Shown one piece after another: positions 41,715-50,032 of a stretch of DNA of 64,000 nt. Below the pieces are notes generated by a model. The model was not told the DNA's origin. It did no database searches and saw only the letters and a list, made by a program, of their open reading frames with translations. Both the position numbers and the translations under genes were made by a program. Origin of the DNA: Halobacteriales archaeon QS_4_69_225 (GTDB lineage: Archaea > Halobacteriota > Halobacteria > Halobacteriales > Haloarculaceae); the NCBI GenBank assembly GCA_003020965.1, contig PXRL01000012.1, forward strand, positions 1-64,000. Direction: 5' to 3'. Positions within the stretch are counted from its first letter, which is position 1. The number at the start of each line of letters is the position of its first letter.

Positions 41715-41933
41715 ACCAGCAGCGCGGCCGCCGACCTCGTCGAGGCCGCCGACGCGACGGGTCTGGCGGCGCCGGTCGACGGCGCCAACGCGACGCTGAC
41801 CCGCCGGAGCCGGCGGCTGCTCGCACTCGAAAATACCGACCCGCCGCCGGCCGCGGCGATCGTCTCCGAGTCGGAGCTGCCGGCGGCGCCCTCGGCGGAG
41901 CCGTCGCGCCGGTCGTCGATGACCCCGCGGTAG
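41715..41933 (+). other. Open frame without start, possible gene remnant
   Basis: The frame reads DLVEAADATGLAAPVDGANA, TLTRRSRRLLALENTDPP and SESELPAAPSAEPSRR, with third-position GC bias like real genes, but no start codon (TGA at 41712 upstream) and an abrupt TAG at 41931. It may be the leftover of a gene between srp19 and the zinc-ribbon gene. Family not recognised. Confidence 0.22.
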
Positions 41934-41958
41934 GGGACGCGAGGGACCGCCGGGAGGA

Positions 41959-42117
41959 TCAGTTCTGTCTCGTCGACCGCGCCTCGCGGATCTCGGCGCC
42001 GTCGCGGAGCTTGTCCTCGCAGTTGGGGCAGACGCGCACCGTCGACATCCCCTGTGGTGCGAACACGCGGACGTAACTCTCCGTCACGAACGCATCACAG
42101 TTGCGGCATCGTGGCAT
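41959..42117 (-). CDS. Small zinc-ribbon protein, DUF7563 type, 52 aa
   Basis: MPRCRNCDAFVTESYVRVFA, then VRVCPNCEDKL and a basic tail. Two CxxC knuckles (CRNC and CPNC) bind one zinc. Such tiny proteins are a large haloarchaeal family and several affect stress or motility, but this one is uncharacterised. A TATA-like GGTATTTATTTG lies about 30 nt before the ATG, and the start fits a very short leader. Confidence 0.82.
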   Translation of the reverse strand: MPRCRNCDAFVTESYVRVFAPQGMSTVRVCPNCEDKLRDGAEIREARSTRQN

Positions 42118-42331
42118 ATGCTGTTCCCGCGAAACCGTCAAATAAATACCTTTTCACTTCCGGCCGAAAAATACGTCCCGCGATCGCCGATATATCGGAG
42201 GCGAGGGGGTACCGCGCGGGGTGGCCACCGCGGGCGGCGGCGCCGGATTCGCGGGAGCCGCCGCGGATAACTCGCCGTGTCGTCCCCAAACGATTACCAC
42301 CCTCGGTGTCAAGCTACGTCAGAACACGGTC

Positions 42332-43009
42332 ATGCGATACTTCGACCTCGTCCTGACGCCGGAGCGCGGAGGCATCCACCCGGTCGACGCGGAACTCGCG
42401 TCGATGCCCGGGGTGGACCGGGACGCGCTGCTCCACATCGACGCCTTCGGCGACGGGACGGGGGTGCTGCTGTACCGCCTCGAAGGCGACCGGGAGACGG
42501 TCGTGGAGGCCGTCGCCAACCACGACTACCTCGTCAGCTACGACATCCTGGACGTCGACGCCGAGAACACCTTCCATCTCTACCTGCACGTCCGGCCCGG
42601 CGAGCCGGCGGGGACGCTGATGGCGCTCTGCTACGAGTACGCGCTGATCATCGACACGCCGATCAAGTTCACCGACCGCGGCGGGGTCCTCGCGACGGTC
42701 GTCGGCACCCACGACATGCTCCGGAAGGCGCTGAAATCCATCCCCGACAGCATCAGCGTCTCGGTTCAGCAGGTCGGCGAGTACTCCCCGGGCACCCGCG
42801 ACATGCTGTCGATGCTGACCGAGCGCCAGCGGGAGGTGTTCGAGACCGCCGTCAACATGGGCTACTACGACATCCCCCGGGAGGTCAATCAGGGCGACCT
42901 CGCCGAGACGCTCGGCTGTGCGCCGTCGACCGTCGACGAGCACCTCCGCAAGGCCGAATCGAAGATGCTGTCGGCACTGCTCCGAACCACCAACGTCGAC
43001 GAGTCCTGA
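42332..43009 (+). CDS. Bacterio-opsin-activator-like HTH-10 regulator
   Basis: 225 aa. The N-terminal 150 residues are the sensory/BAT-like domain (MRYFDLVLTPERGGIHPVD). The C-terminal HTH-10 domain has LTERQREVFETAVNMGYYDI, then PREVNQGDLAETLGCAPSTV and DEHLRKAESKM, the class signature. It is a DNA-binding transcription regulator; no target is evident. Its 3' 121 bases overlap the convergent nuclease frame. The start is the ATG before RYFDLVL; the longer frame is non-coding. Confidence 0.92.
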   Translation: MRYFDLVLTPERGGIHPVDAELASMPGVDRDALLHIDAFGDGTGVLLYRLEGDRETVVEAVANHDYLVSYDILDVDAENTFHLYLHVRPGEPAGTLMALCYEYALIIDTPIKFTDRGGVLATVVGTHDMLRKALKSIPDSISVSVQQVGEYSPGTRDMLSMLTERQREVFETAVNMGYYDIPREVNQGDLAETLGCAPSTVDEHLRKAESKMLSALLRTTNVDES

Positions 43010-43923
43010 CCGTACGGCCGCTCGAGAATCGTCCGGCCGTCGGCCGTCTCGACGGTGACCGCGTCGCCGGCGTTGTTCCAGACGGCACCGTTCCGCCGCC
43101 AGTACAGTTCGGCGTCCGTGTCGGTCCCGTCGCCCGTGTGGAGCCGCACCCGCCCGCCGGCCGCCAGGGTGAACCCCTCGGGAACGACGTACGTGTGGCC
43201 GGCCTCGTCGCGGACCCGCCACCCGGAGAGATCCAGCGGCTCGTCGCCGGTGTTCTCGAAGACGACGTACTCGTCGTCGAGGTTCTCGTGGTCGTTGCCC
43301 GTGGCGTCGGCGTGAATCTCGGCGACGACGAGAGCCGCGTCGGCCTCGGCCGCCCCGGACTGGCCGCCCCCGTACCCCCAGACCCCGATGTCCTCCGTCC
43401 GCGCCTCCGCCTCGGCCGCCTCGAAGGCCGACCGCCGCGAGAACCGCGCGTCGTACAGCCGGGCGTGACCCGTCTCGAGCAGCCGGCGGTTGAAGTTCTC
43501 CCCGTCGTGGTAGACGTAGGCGAGCAGCCGCCCGTAGTCGCCCCGAACGTCGGACGCCGGGTCGGTGACGACTCGGACCGTCTCGCCGGCGAGCTCCCCG
43601 CGGGCGAACGCGCTGGCCCGCTCGCCCCACTCGCCGAGCCACGCGCGGCCCGCCTCGGTGTCGGGGACGCCTTCGAACTCCGCCGGCTCCGCCCGGCCGC
43701 TCACCTCGGGCGTGTCGACGCCGAGCAGCCGGACCCGCTCGATCGAGCCGTCCGGATAGCGGACATCCATCGTGTCCCCGTCGACGACCTCGACGACCGT
43801 GGCCGTCCGTCCCTCCTCGAGCGACGTCGGCGTCGGCTCGCCGGCATCCGACGGGAGCGAGCCGCTCGCGCAACCGGCCAGCGCGAGCGTCAGGAGAAGC
43901 GCCACCCACGTCGTCCGCTCCAT
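42889..43923 (-). CDS. Secreted thermonuclease (SNase) with lamin-tail domain
   Basis: 344 aa lipoprotein: the signal MERTTWVALLLTLALAG then Cys is a lipobox. Residues 38-165 are a staphylococcal-nuclease domain: VVEVVDGDTMDVRYPDGS, RVRLLGVDTPE and YGRLLAYVYHDG retain the Asp, Glu and Arg core. Residues 190-295 form a lamin-tail domain (ENTGDEPLDLSGWRVRDEAG). After ILERPY the frame runs on about 40 residues antisense to the HTH-10 gene and looks spurious; the natural end may have been lost. It would cut extracellular nucleic acid at the cell surface. Confidence 0.87.
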   Translation of the reverse strand: MERTTWVALLLTLALAGCASGSLPSDAGEPTPTSLEEGRTATVVEVVDGDTMDVRYPDGSIERVRLLGVDTPEVSGRAEPAEFEGVPDTEAGRAWLGEWGERASAFARGELAGETVRVVTDPASDVRGDYGRLLAYVYHDGENFNRRLLETGHARLYDARFSRRSAFEAAEAEARTEDIGVWGYGGGQSGAAEADAALVVAEIHADATGNDHENLDDEYVVFENTGDEPLDLSGWRVRDEAGHTYVVPEGFTLAAGGRVRLHTGDGTDTDAELYWRRNGAVWNNAGDAVTVETADGRTILERPYGQDSSTLVVRSSADSIFDSALRRCSSTVDGAQPSVSARSP

Positions 43924-44071
43924 ACCGCTTCGCAGGAACGGCTGATACAAGCCTCCGGCGGTCCCGGGCGGTCGAGCGTTGCCACGGGCGGCGGTACTGC
44001 GCTCGCGTGACACGACATCGATCGCGAGTACCCGCCTCTCGGCCGGTCGAATCGGAGCGCAGAAGATCCGA

Positions 44072-44097
44072 AAGCCGGTGGAAAGGATCTGAACCAC
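44072..44097 (-). repeat. Degenerate direct copy of the tRNA-Thr 3' end
   Basis: AAAGCCGGTGGAAAGGATCT then GAACC resembles the tRNA 3' region at 44170-44192 (AAAGCCGGTGGAGGGATTTG, AACCC) in the same orientation. It is a possible ancient attachment-site copy. Confidence 0.45.
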
Positions 44098-44121
44098 GGT
44101 CGGAGCAAAGCTCCTCCCTGT

Positions 44122-44148
44122 TTCAAATCCCTCCACCGGCTTTCGCTG
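44122..44148 (+). repeat. Inverted copy of the tRNA-Thr T-arm and acceptor
   Basis: TTCAAATCCCTCCACCGGCT then TTCGCTG matches the gene's T-loop, T-stem, acceptor and a few bases beyond (one small indel), but on the opposite strand. With the gene it can form a 24-bp perfect hairpin arm. Confidence 0.7.
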
Positions 44149-44170
44149 CTCACGTACGTTCACAGCAGAA

Positions 44171-44244
44171 AGCCGGTGGAGGGATTTGAACCCTCGGCCT
44201 AATCCTTACGAAGGATTCGCTCTGCCAGTCTGAGCTACACCGGC
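44171..44244 (-). tRNA. tRNA-Thr (anticodon CGU)
   Basis: Complete cloverleaf on the minus strand. Acceptor GCCGGTG pairs with CACCGGC. D stem is GCTC/GAGC. Anticodon stem is AATCC/GGATT with loop TTCGTAA, so the anticodon is CGT (CGU) reading ACG. T arm is GAGGG-TTCAAAT-CCCTC. Discriminator is T. No intron, and CCA is not encoded. It stands alone between the nuclease and a surface-protein gene, and its 3' end is duplicated nearby. Confidence 0.96.
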
Positions 44245-44293
44245 GCTACGTCTCGATGTGCGAGGATAGTCGCAATAAGGGTTGCGAATCGCG

Positions 44294-46858
44294 CTATCTC
44301 CGGGCGATTCGGGAGCCGTACAGCAGCACGGCGGCGGCGATCACGGCGATCACCAACACGACGAACCGCGCCGGGCCGCCGCCGCCGATCTCCTGGAGGC
44401 TGCCGACGACCGAGTCGTCGTCCGTGTCGGTCGACGACCCGCCGTCGGTCGGCGTCGGAGTCGCCGTCTCGTTGCCGGTCGACCCGATACCGCCGTCGCC
44501 GCCGGTTCCGTCGTCCGAGCCGTCACCGGTGTCACCGGCACCGCCTCCGCCGGCGCTATCGCTTCCGTCGCCACCGCTGCCGTCGCTACTGCCGTCGTCC
44601 CCACCACCGCCATCGCCACCGCTATCATCCCCACTTCCGTCCCCACCGCTTCCGTCACCGCTGCCATCGGCACCGCCTCCGCCAACGTTACCGCTGCCAT
44701 CGCCACTACCATCATCCCCACCGCTGCCGTCGCTACTGCCGTCGTCCCCACTACTGCCATCGCTATTTCCGTCGCCACCACTGCCGTCGCTGTTTCCGTC
44801 GCCACCACTACCGTCGCTACTTTCGTCGCCGCCACTTCCGTCGCTGTCGCTGCCGTCGCCACCGTTTCCGTCGCCACTGCCATCGTTCCCATCACTGCCG
44901 TCGCCGCCGCTTCCGTCGTCGGTCGACTGTTCGTCGACCGACACGACCTTATCGGTCGACTGCGTGACGTCCTCGTCGCCGGGCGTCGTCGTTACGAGTA
45001 GCGACGCATCGTCGGCGCCGGGAGCGGTGTCGAACCTGATGGCACGGTCGTCGCTCCGGCGGAGTTGGAAGCTGTCGCCCGCTTCGGTGGTCTCCTGGAC
45101 GTCGAGAACGACCGTCCGGCCGTCGACCGCCTCGACGGTCGGCGCCGCGGTGTCGCCGGAGGTCGTCACGACCTTGGGCGTCTGCGACTCGTCGAAGGTG
45201 ACCCCCGTGTCTTCCAGCTCGACGGTGACAGTCGTACCGGCGGCCATCATCCCGCCGATGTCGTCGGTGAGGTCGACCCGGACGTCGCCGTCGCCGGCGG
45301 TCGCCGTCCGGTCGGCCGCGACGGTCGTCCCGCCGGGCTCGACGACCGGCGCGTGCGCCGACACCGGGTTGCCGCCCTCCTCGACGAACACCCGTTCGGT
45401 CGCGTTCACCGGCTTGTGGGTGCCGTCGAGCCGCGCGACGAACTCCGCCGGCTCGGCCGCCGTCGCGCCGCTGACGTTGAACCTGATGTTTTTGACCATC
45501 AGGTACTCCTCGCGGTCGATCTGACAGCTGAGGTCGACCAGCACCGAGTTTTCGGTGACGTTTACGTCCTCGGGGAGCGGATCGGAAACTACGTCGCCGA
45601 TGATCGGGGGCTCGCAGTTGCCCTCCCTAGTGAAGGCCTGGACGTCACTGGAGGTGTCGAAGGAGACCTCTTCCCGGTACTCCTCGGGAATCTGGATGGC
45701 GAGAAGTTCGTCCTCTGCGTGGAACCCCTCGGTCTTCGCGTCGCTCGGCGCCTGGGCGAAGAACTTGGCGCCGTCGCCGGGCACCCCGTCGGCGCCGCGC
45801 GGGAGGTCGTTCCCGAAGCCGAGGAACTTGAGCCGCTCGGGCGTCACCGTCGTCGTCCCGGAGACGTCGCCGAACTGCCAGGTCGCCGCCTCGACGCTAG
45901 CGTTGTCGTCGCTGGTGAACCGGAGCCCCTCCAGGGCCAGCGAACTGTTCACCTCGGGGTCGACGCCGTCGACGTCGACCGTCACCGTCCGCGCGGTGAC
46001 GTCGGCCACCTCGGCGTCGGCGCCGTCGGCGGTCGCCGTCGCCGAGGTGGCGTTAGTGTCGAAGGTGACGGTGCTGTCGTCGTCGAGCGTCAGCCGCGCG
46101 GTGCCGTTGTCCGGGAAGTCGCCGGCGGCCTCCTCGGTCAGCCGCAGGGTTGCCGGCCCCTCGCCAGCCTCCGCGATCGGTGCCTGCGCGGAGGCGCCGG
46201 CGGTGACGGCGACCGACGCCGGGGCGGCGGCCCCCTGTCCCGATGCCCCAGCGCCCGACGAACCCTCCTGGCTTCCGGCGGCCTGCGGAGTACCGAGCGC
46301 TCCATCGACGACCGAAAGTCCGACTCCGGTCGTCGCCCCGCTCGTGACGTCGTCGGCCGTCCCGGCGGCCTCGTCAGTCGTCTCCTCAGCGGCGTCGACT
46401 GTCTCGTCAGCCGTCTCCTCGGCAGTGTCTACCGTCTCGTCAGCCGTCTCCTCGGCGGTGTCGACCGTCTCGTCGGTCGTTTCCTCGGCGGTATCGGCTG
46501 TCTCGTCGGTCGTCTCGGCCGCCTCGTCTACGTCGGCGTCGCCGTCGTCGGCCGTCTCGCCTGCGTCGGCCGCGTCGGTCGTTCTCTCGTCGGAGCCGCC
46601 AGAGGAGTCCCTCGAAGAGTCGCCCGAGGAGTCGGTGTCGGCGGCGTCCGTGATTCCGTCGTCGGTACTGTCCTCCGTGTCGGTCGGGTCGGTCGTGTCG
46701 TCGGCGCCCACGTCCGTCGCGGCGGTGGCGTCGTCGGGAGAGCCGTCGGCGACCGTCTGACCGGCGACGGCGACGGCTCCACCGACCATCGACAGCATCA
46801 TCGCTGCTGCCAGCAGGACCGCTCGAACCCGTTCGCTCGTTTTCGATCGTCGGCTCAT
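44294..46858 (-). CDS. Low-complexity cell-surface protein with C-terminal membrane anchor
   Basis: 854 aa. A signal peptide follows MSRRSKTSERVRAVLLAAAM. Residues about 120-170 are 11-residue repeats of the type ETADETVDTAE. The folded middle (about 240-600) holds Thr/Asp-rich beta segments with N-glycosylation sequons. Residues 650-800 are Gly/Ser/Asp repeats (GDGSGGDGS-like). The tail ends GGGGPARFVVLVIAVIAAAV, then LLYGSRIARR: a helix and Arg tail as in sortase-type anchors, but without PGF. Probably envelope-exposed and glycosylated. The nucleotide repeat makes the exact length prone to variation. Start at 46858, before the hydrophobic signal. Confidence 0.78.
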   Translation of the reverse strand: MSRRSKTSERVRAVLLAAAMMLSMVGGAVAVAGQTVADGSPDDATAATDVGADDTTDPTDTEDSTDDGITDAADTDSSGDSSRDSSGGSDERTTDAADAGETADDGDADVDEAAETTDETADTAEETTDETVDTAEETADETVDTAEETADETVDAAEETTDEAAGTADDVTSGATTGVGLSVVDGALGTPQAAGSQEGSSGAGASGQGAAAPASVAVTAGASAQAPIAEAGEGPATLRLTEEAAGDFPDNGTARLTLDDDSTVTFDTNATSATATADGADAEVADVTARTVTVDVDGVDPEVNSSLALEGLRFTSDDNASVEAATWQFGDVSGTTTVTPERLKFLGFGNDLPRGADGVPGDGAKFFAQAPSDAKTEGFHAEDELLAIQIPEEYREEVSFDTSSDVQAFTREGNCEPPIIGDVVSDPLPEDVNVTENSVLVDLSCQIDREEYLMVKNIRFNVSGATAAEPAEFVARLDGTHKPVNATERVFVEEGGNPVSAHAPVVEPGGTTVAADRTATAGDGDVRVDLTDDIGGMMAAGTTVTVELEDTGVTFDESQTPKVVTTSGDTAAPTVEAVDGRTVVLDVQETTEAGDSFQLRRSDDRAIRFDTAPGADDASLLVTTTPGDEDVTQSTDKVVSVDEQSTDDGSGGDGSDGNDGSGDGNGGDGSDSDGSGGDESSDGSGGDGNSDGSGGDGNSDGSSGDDGSSDGSGGDDGSGDGSGNVGGGGADGSGDGSGGDGSGDDSGGDGGGGDDGSSDGSGGDGSDSAGGGGAGDTGDGSDDGTGGDGGIGSTGNETATPTPTDGGSSTDTDDDSVVGSLQEIGGGGPARFVVLVIAVIAAAVLLYGSRIARR

Positions 46859-46999
46859 TGATCCACCCGGGGTTCCCCCGATCGCAGGACGTACTCCCCG
46901 GTATCGTACAAAAACAGTTGTGACAAACGCTTCCAAACGACGGATACGATCGGGTGTCTTAAACAGTGTACGGAGTGAAAACAACCCACGAACCGCCGG

Positions 47000-47983
47000 T
47001 CACCGACGGAGCCGGACGTCGAGACAGACGTTCGATTCGTGGGGCGCGTACGACCGGACCCGGCGGCGGTTCTCGACGCGCACCTCGTACTCGGCGGCGG
47101 CGGCCCTGATCGCCCGCTCGCCCGCGGCGAAGGGGTCGTCGTCCGGCTGGATGTCGTAGTAGTGGAGCACGCAGTCGTCGCCGGCGAGTTCGACGGCGGT
47201 ATCGAGGAACGCGTCGGCGCTGTGCGGGAGGTTCATCACCAGGCGGTCGGCCCGGTCGTCGTAGCCCTCCACGTCGCGGACGTCGGCGTGGACGGCGGTC
47301 ACGCGGTCGGCGACGTCGTTGCGCTCGGCGTTCCGGCGGAGGTAGTCGACGGCCGTCTCGTTGAGATCGACGCCGACCGCCTCCGCGCCCCGTCTCGCGG
47401 CCGGGATGACGAACGGCCCGACACCGGCGAACATGTCGACGAGGAGTTCCCCGGCGTCGACCTGCTCGACGACCCGGTGTCGCTCGGTCGCCAGCCGCGG
47501 CGAGAAGTACACCGCGGCGACGTCGACCGCGAAGGCACAGCCGTACTCCCGGTGGATGGTCTCGGTTCCGTCGCCGGCGAGGACGTCCCACTGCCGGACC
47601 CGGAGTTCGCCCTCGACGGGCGAGGCCCGGTCGAGCACGGTCTCGACCGGCAGGTCCGAGCCGACCAGCGCGTCCGCCAGCGCACGCGCCCGCTCGTCGT
47701 CGTCCTCGTCGACGATGGCGACGTCGCCGAGCCGCTCGTACGACGGCTCGAAGTCGAGCAGGTCTGCAGGCAGCGTCTGCGTCTCCCGGCGCTCGGCGTC
47801 GTAGTCGACGACCTCGAGGTCGTCGTCCAGCGCCGCGGCGTCGGCGTCCGGCGACAGCGGGATGTAGAGGAAGCCGTCCTCGACGGCGATCTCGTAGCCC
47901 TCCGCGATCGCGTCCCGCTCGGCGAGCCGCCGACGGGTCGTCTCCCCCTCCTCGCGGGGCACGCGGACGCAGTTGACTGCCAT
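47000..47983 (-). CDS. trm5: tRNA (guanine37-N1)-methyltransferase family, Trm5/TYW2 type
   Basis: 327 aa. An N-terminal archaeal Trm5 domain is followed by a SAM domain: ELLVDMFAGVGPFVIPAARR (motif I) near residue 185, VGVDLNETAVDYLRRNAERN, and the catalytic-loop NLPHSADAFLD near 256. VYFSPRLATERHRV is the conserved R-L-x-x-E-R segment. It methylates N1 of G37 next to the anticodon or acts in wyosine synthesis; the two cannot be fully separated by eye. Divergent from dph5 across a region with tandem repeats. Confidence 0.87.
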   Translation of the reverse strand: MAVNCVRVPREEGETTRRRLAERDAIAEGYEIAVEDGFLYIPLSPDADAAALDDDLEVVDYDAERRETQTLPADLLDFEPSYERLGDVAIVDEDDDERARALADALVGSDLPVETVLDRASPVEGELRVRQWDVLAGDGTETIHREYGCAFAVDVAAVYFSPRLATERHRVVEQVDAGELLVDMFAGVGPFVIPAARRGAEAVGVDLNETAVDYLRRNAERNDVADRVTAVHADVRDVEGYDDRADRLVMNLPHSADAFLDTAVELAGDDCVLHYYDIQPDDDPFAAGERAIRAAAAEYEVRVENRRRVRSYAPHESNVCLDVRLRR

Positions 47984-48012
47984 TGCCGGAACTCCGGGCG
48001 CGGGCGCGGTAA

Positions 48013-48090
48013 GGCTGGCGCTCCGCGTCGGCGCTCCCCGGGGCTGGCGCTCCGCGTCGGCGCTCCTCGGGGCTGGCGCTCCGCGCCGAC
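48013..48090 (+). repeat. 29-bp tandem repeat between trm5 and dph5
   Basis: The unit starting GGCTGGCGCTCCGCGTCGGC occurs at 48013-48041 and 48042-48070 with one difference, plus a partial third copy at 48071-48090. It lies in the only space for the two divergent promoters. Confidence 0.75.
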
Positions 48091-48224
48091 TGCCGCCGGG
48101 GCGACGCCCGCGCTCGCTCGAGGCTGCCGGCCGACGTGCCGACGCGACCTCGCGACCGACTCGGGGTGCGCCGCGACCGCCCGGCTACCGCGTCGCTTTT
48201 GCCCGCGGCGGGCCGACCGACGGT

Positions 48225-49025
48225 ATGCTCACCCTCGTCGGCCTCGGCCTCTACGACGAGCGGTCGATCACCGTCCGGGGACGGGACGCCCTGCGGGCCG
48301 CCGACCGCGTCTTCGCGGAGTTCTACACCAGCACGCTCGCCGGGGCGACGGTCGCAGACCTCGAGGCCGAACACGGCGTCGAAATCGAGGTCCGGGACCG
48401 CGAGGGCGTCGAGCGGAACCCCGAGCCGATCCTCGCCGCCGCCGAGGCCGGCGACGCCGTCTTCCTCACCGCCGGCGACACGATGATCTCGACGACGCAC
48501 GTCGACCTCCGGCTCCGAACGGCCCGACGTGGCATCGACACGCGGGTCGTCCACGGCACGACCGCCGAGGCCGCTGCCGCCTCGCTCTGCGGCCTCCAGA
48601 ACTACCGCTTCGGGAAGGCGACGACGCTGCCGTTCCCCTGGGCCCACGGCGGCGAGGGCGTCCCGGACAGCGTCGTCGAGACGGTCGAACGGAACCGCGA
48701 GCGCGGCCTCCACACGCTCGTCTTCCTCGACATCAAGGTCGGCACCGGGCCGTCGGGCCCCGACCCCGACTTCGAGGAGTACATGACCGCCGACCGGGCG
48801 GCGGGGCTGCTCGCCGACGAGGTGGGCGGCGTCGCCGTCGCCGTCGCCCGCGCCGGCGGCCCGGACCCGGTCGTCGTCGCCGACGAGCTGTCGGCGCTCG
48901 CCGGGCGGTCCTTCGGCGCCCCGCTGCACCTGCTGGTGGTCCCGGGCGACCTCCACGTCGTCGAGCGCGACGCCCTCGCGGAGCTGGTCGACGGCCCCGC
49001 GGACGTCCTCCCGGACCCCGTTTAG
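48225..49025 (+). CDS. dph5: Diphthine synthase
   Basis: 266 aa. It methylates the modified histidine of elongation factor aEF-2 during diphthamide synthesis, using SAM. MLTLVGLGLYDERSITVRGR, TAGDTMISTTHVDLRLR and NYRFGKATTLPFPW are the hallmark segments. The start MLTLVGLG is the family start; the frame extends upstream through repeat DNA that is not coding. Its end overlaps the convergent second sortase gene by 4 bases. Confidence 0.96.
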   Translation: MLTLVGLGLYDERSITVRGRDALRAADRVFAEFYTSTLAGATVADLEAEHGVEIEVRDREGVERNPEPILAAAEAGDAVFLTAGDTMISTTHVDLRLRTARRGIDTRVVHGTTAEAAAASLCGLQNYRFGKATTLPFPWAHGGEGVPDSVVETVERNRERGLHTLVFLDIKVGTGPSGPDPDFEEYMTADRAAGLLADEVGGVAVAVARAGGPDPVVVADELSALAGRSFGAPLHLLVVPGDLHVVERDALAELVDGPADVLPDPV

Positions 49026-49996
49026 TCGTCGGCCCGCGCCGGGTCGGCGCCCGGGCGGTCCTCCAGCAGCCCGAGTTCGGCGGCCGTGTCCCGCTCCTCG
49101 CCGGTCGCCATGTAGGTGACGTCGTCGACGATGACCAGCAGCTCCGGCAGCTCCCGGATGATGAACCACGCGATGGCGACCAGCGCGACGACGGACAGCA
49201 CCTGGCTGATGATCCCCTCGGCGACGATGTGCGACACCATGTAGGGGTCGGACTCGCCGAACAGTTCCATCAGGTACGGCGCGTACGGCCCGTCGAACCA
49301 CTGGTGGCCGAAGGCCAGCCCGATGAACGTCGTCCGGACGACGTTGAGAACGTAGATGACGCCGACCGCGACGGCCAGCGCGCGGAGCTTCCGGGCCAGC
49401 GGCGCCCGTACCGCCGCGATACAGCCGGCGAAGATGGCCATGCTCCCCAGTCCCGTACACGCCATCACGATGTTGTAGACGATGCCGTCGTGGGAGGGGT
49501 CGGCCGTCTCGAAGTGGAATGCGGCCATGTATCCCTCGTAGGCGGGCCGATCGGAGTCGATGGGCCGCAGCGTCGGGTCGTAGCCCAAGAGATCCATCAG
49601 CAGCGCCGTCTGCCGGGCGACGTGTTCGACGAGCAGCTGCCGGACGAACGGAATCGTCTCGGCCGGCATGTACACCAGCCCCATCACGGCGACGGCCCGC
49701 GAGAGGACGAACAGCGAGTCCCGACCCCCGGCGAGCAGGAAGCCGGCGTACAGACAGGCGGGGACGCCGGCCAGCGCCAGCGCCGCCTCGACGACGCTGT
49801 TCTGAACGAGGAAGAAAAACGGCGCCAGCAGCAGCCAGAAGACGGCGAACAGCGCCCACGCCGCCCCGACGACGTACCGCGCGGCGGCCGGGCGCCGCCG
49901 CTCGAGGAGGGCACCGCCGCCGAACAGCGCCACCAGCACCCACGCCAGCGGGTCGGTGACCGCGAGCACGTCCACCGGAAGCATCGGTTCCACCAT
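49022..49996 (-). CDS. Second archaeosortase-like membrane protein, altered third active-site position
   Basis: 324 aa, about eight helices, alignable along its whole length to ArtA at 51046-51990. Shared are the Cys in IVMACTGLGSMAIFAG (Cys180) and the Arg in VLNVVRTTFIGLA (Arg221). Where ArtA has ADRVLSQ, this has AEGIISQ: the third catalytic Arg is a Gly (residue 261), with His256 five residues before. It may use the His or be inactive. It is last of a three-gene strand with ArtA and a Tat protein, so it may act on a distinct substrate or assist ArtA. The cytoplasmic C-terminus is acidic. Confidence 0.85.
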   Translation of the reverse strand: MVEPMLPVDVLAVTDPLAWVLVALFGGGALLERRRPAAARYVVGAAWALFAVFWLLLAPFFFLVQNSVVEAALALAGVPACLYAGFLLAGGRDSLFVLSRAVAVMGLVYMPAETIPFVRQLLVEHVARQTALLMDLLGYDPTLRPIDSDRPAYEGYMAAFHFETADPSHDGIVYNIVMACTGLGSMAIFAGCIAAVRAPLARKLRALAVAVGVIYVLNVVRTTFIGLAFGHQWFDGPYAPYLMELFGESDPYMVSHIVAEGIISQVLSVVALVAIAWFIIRELPELLVIVDDVTYMATGEERDTAAELGLLEDRPGADPARADD

Positions 49997-50032
49997 GGGT
50001 CGGTCGTCTGAAGTCGTTGTCGGCCCGCCGTC

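Noticed and set aside
44294-44930. Possible CRISPR-like array in the repeated DNA of the surface protein gene
   Set aside because: The repeats are imperfect, in frame and encode Gly/Ser/Asp low complexity; there are no regular spacers.
47039-50011. A 990-codon plus-strand frame antisense to trm5 and the second sortase
   Set aside because: Shadow of GC-rich coding DNA; composition is unlike any haloarchaeal protein.
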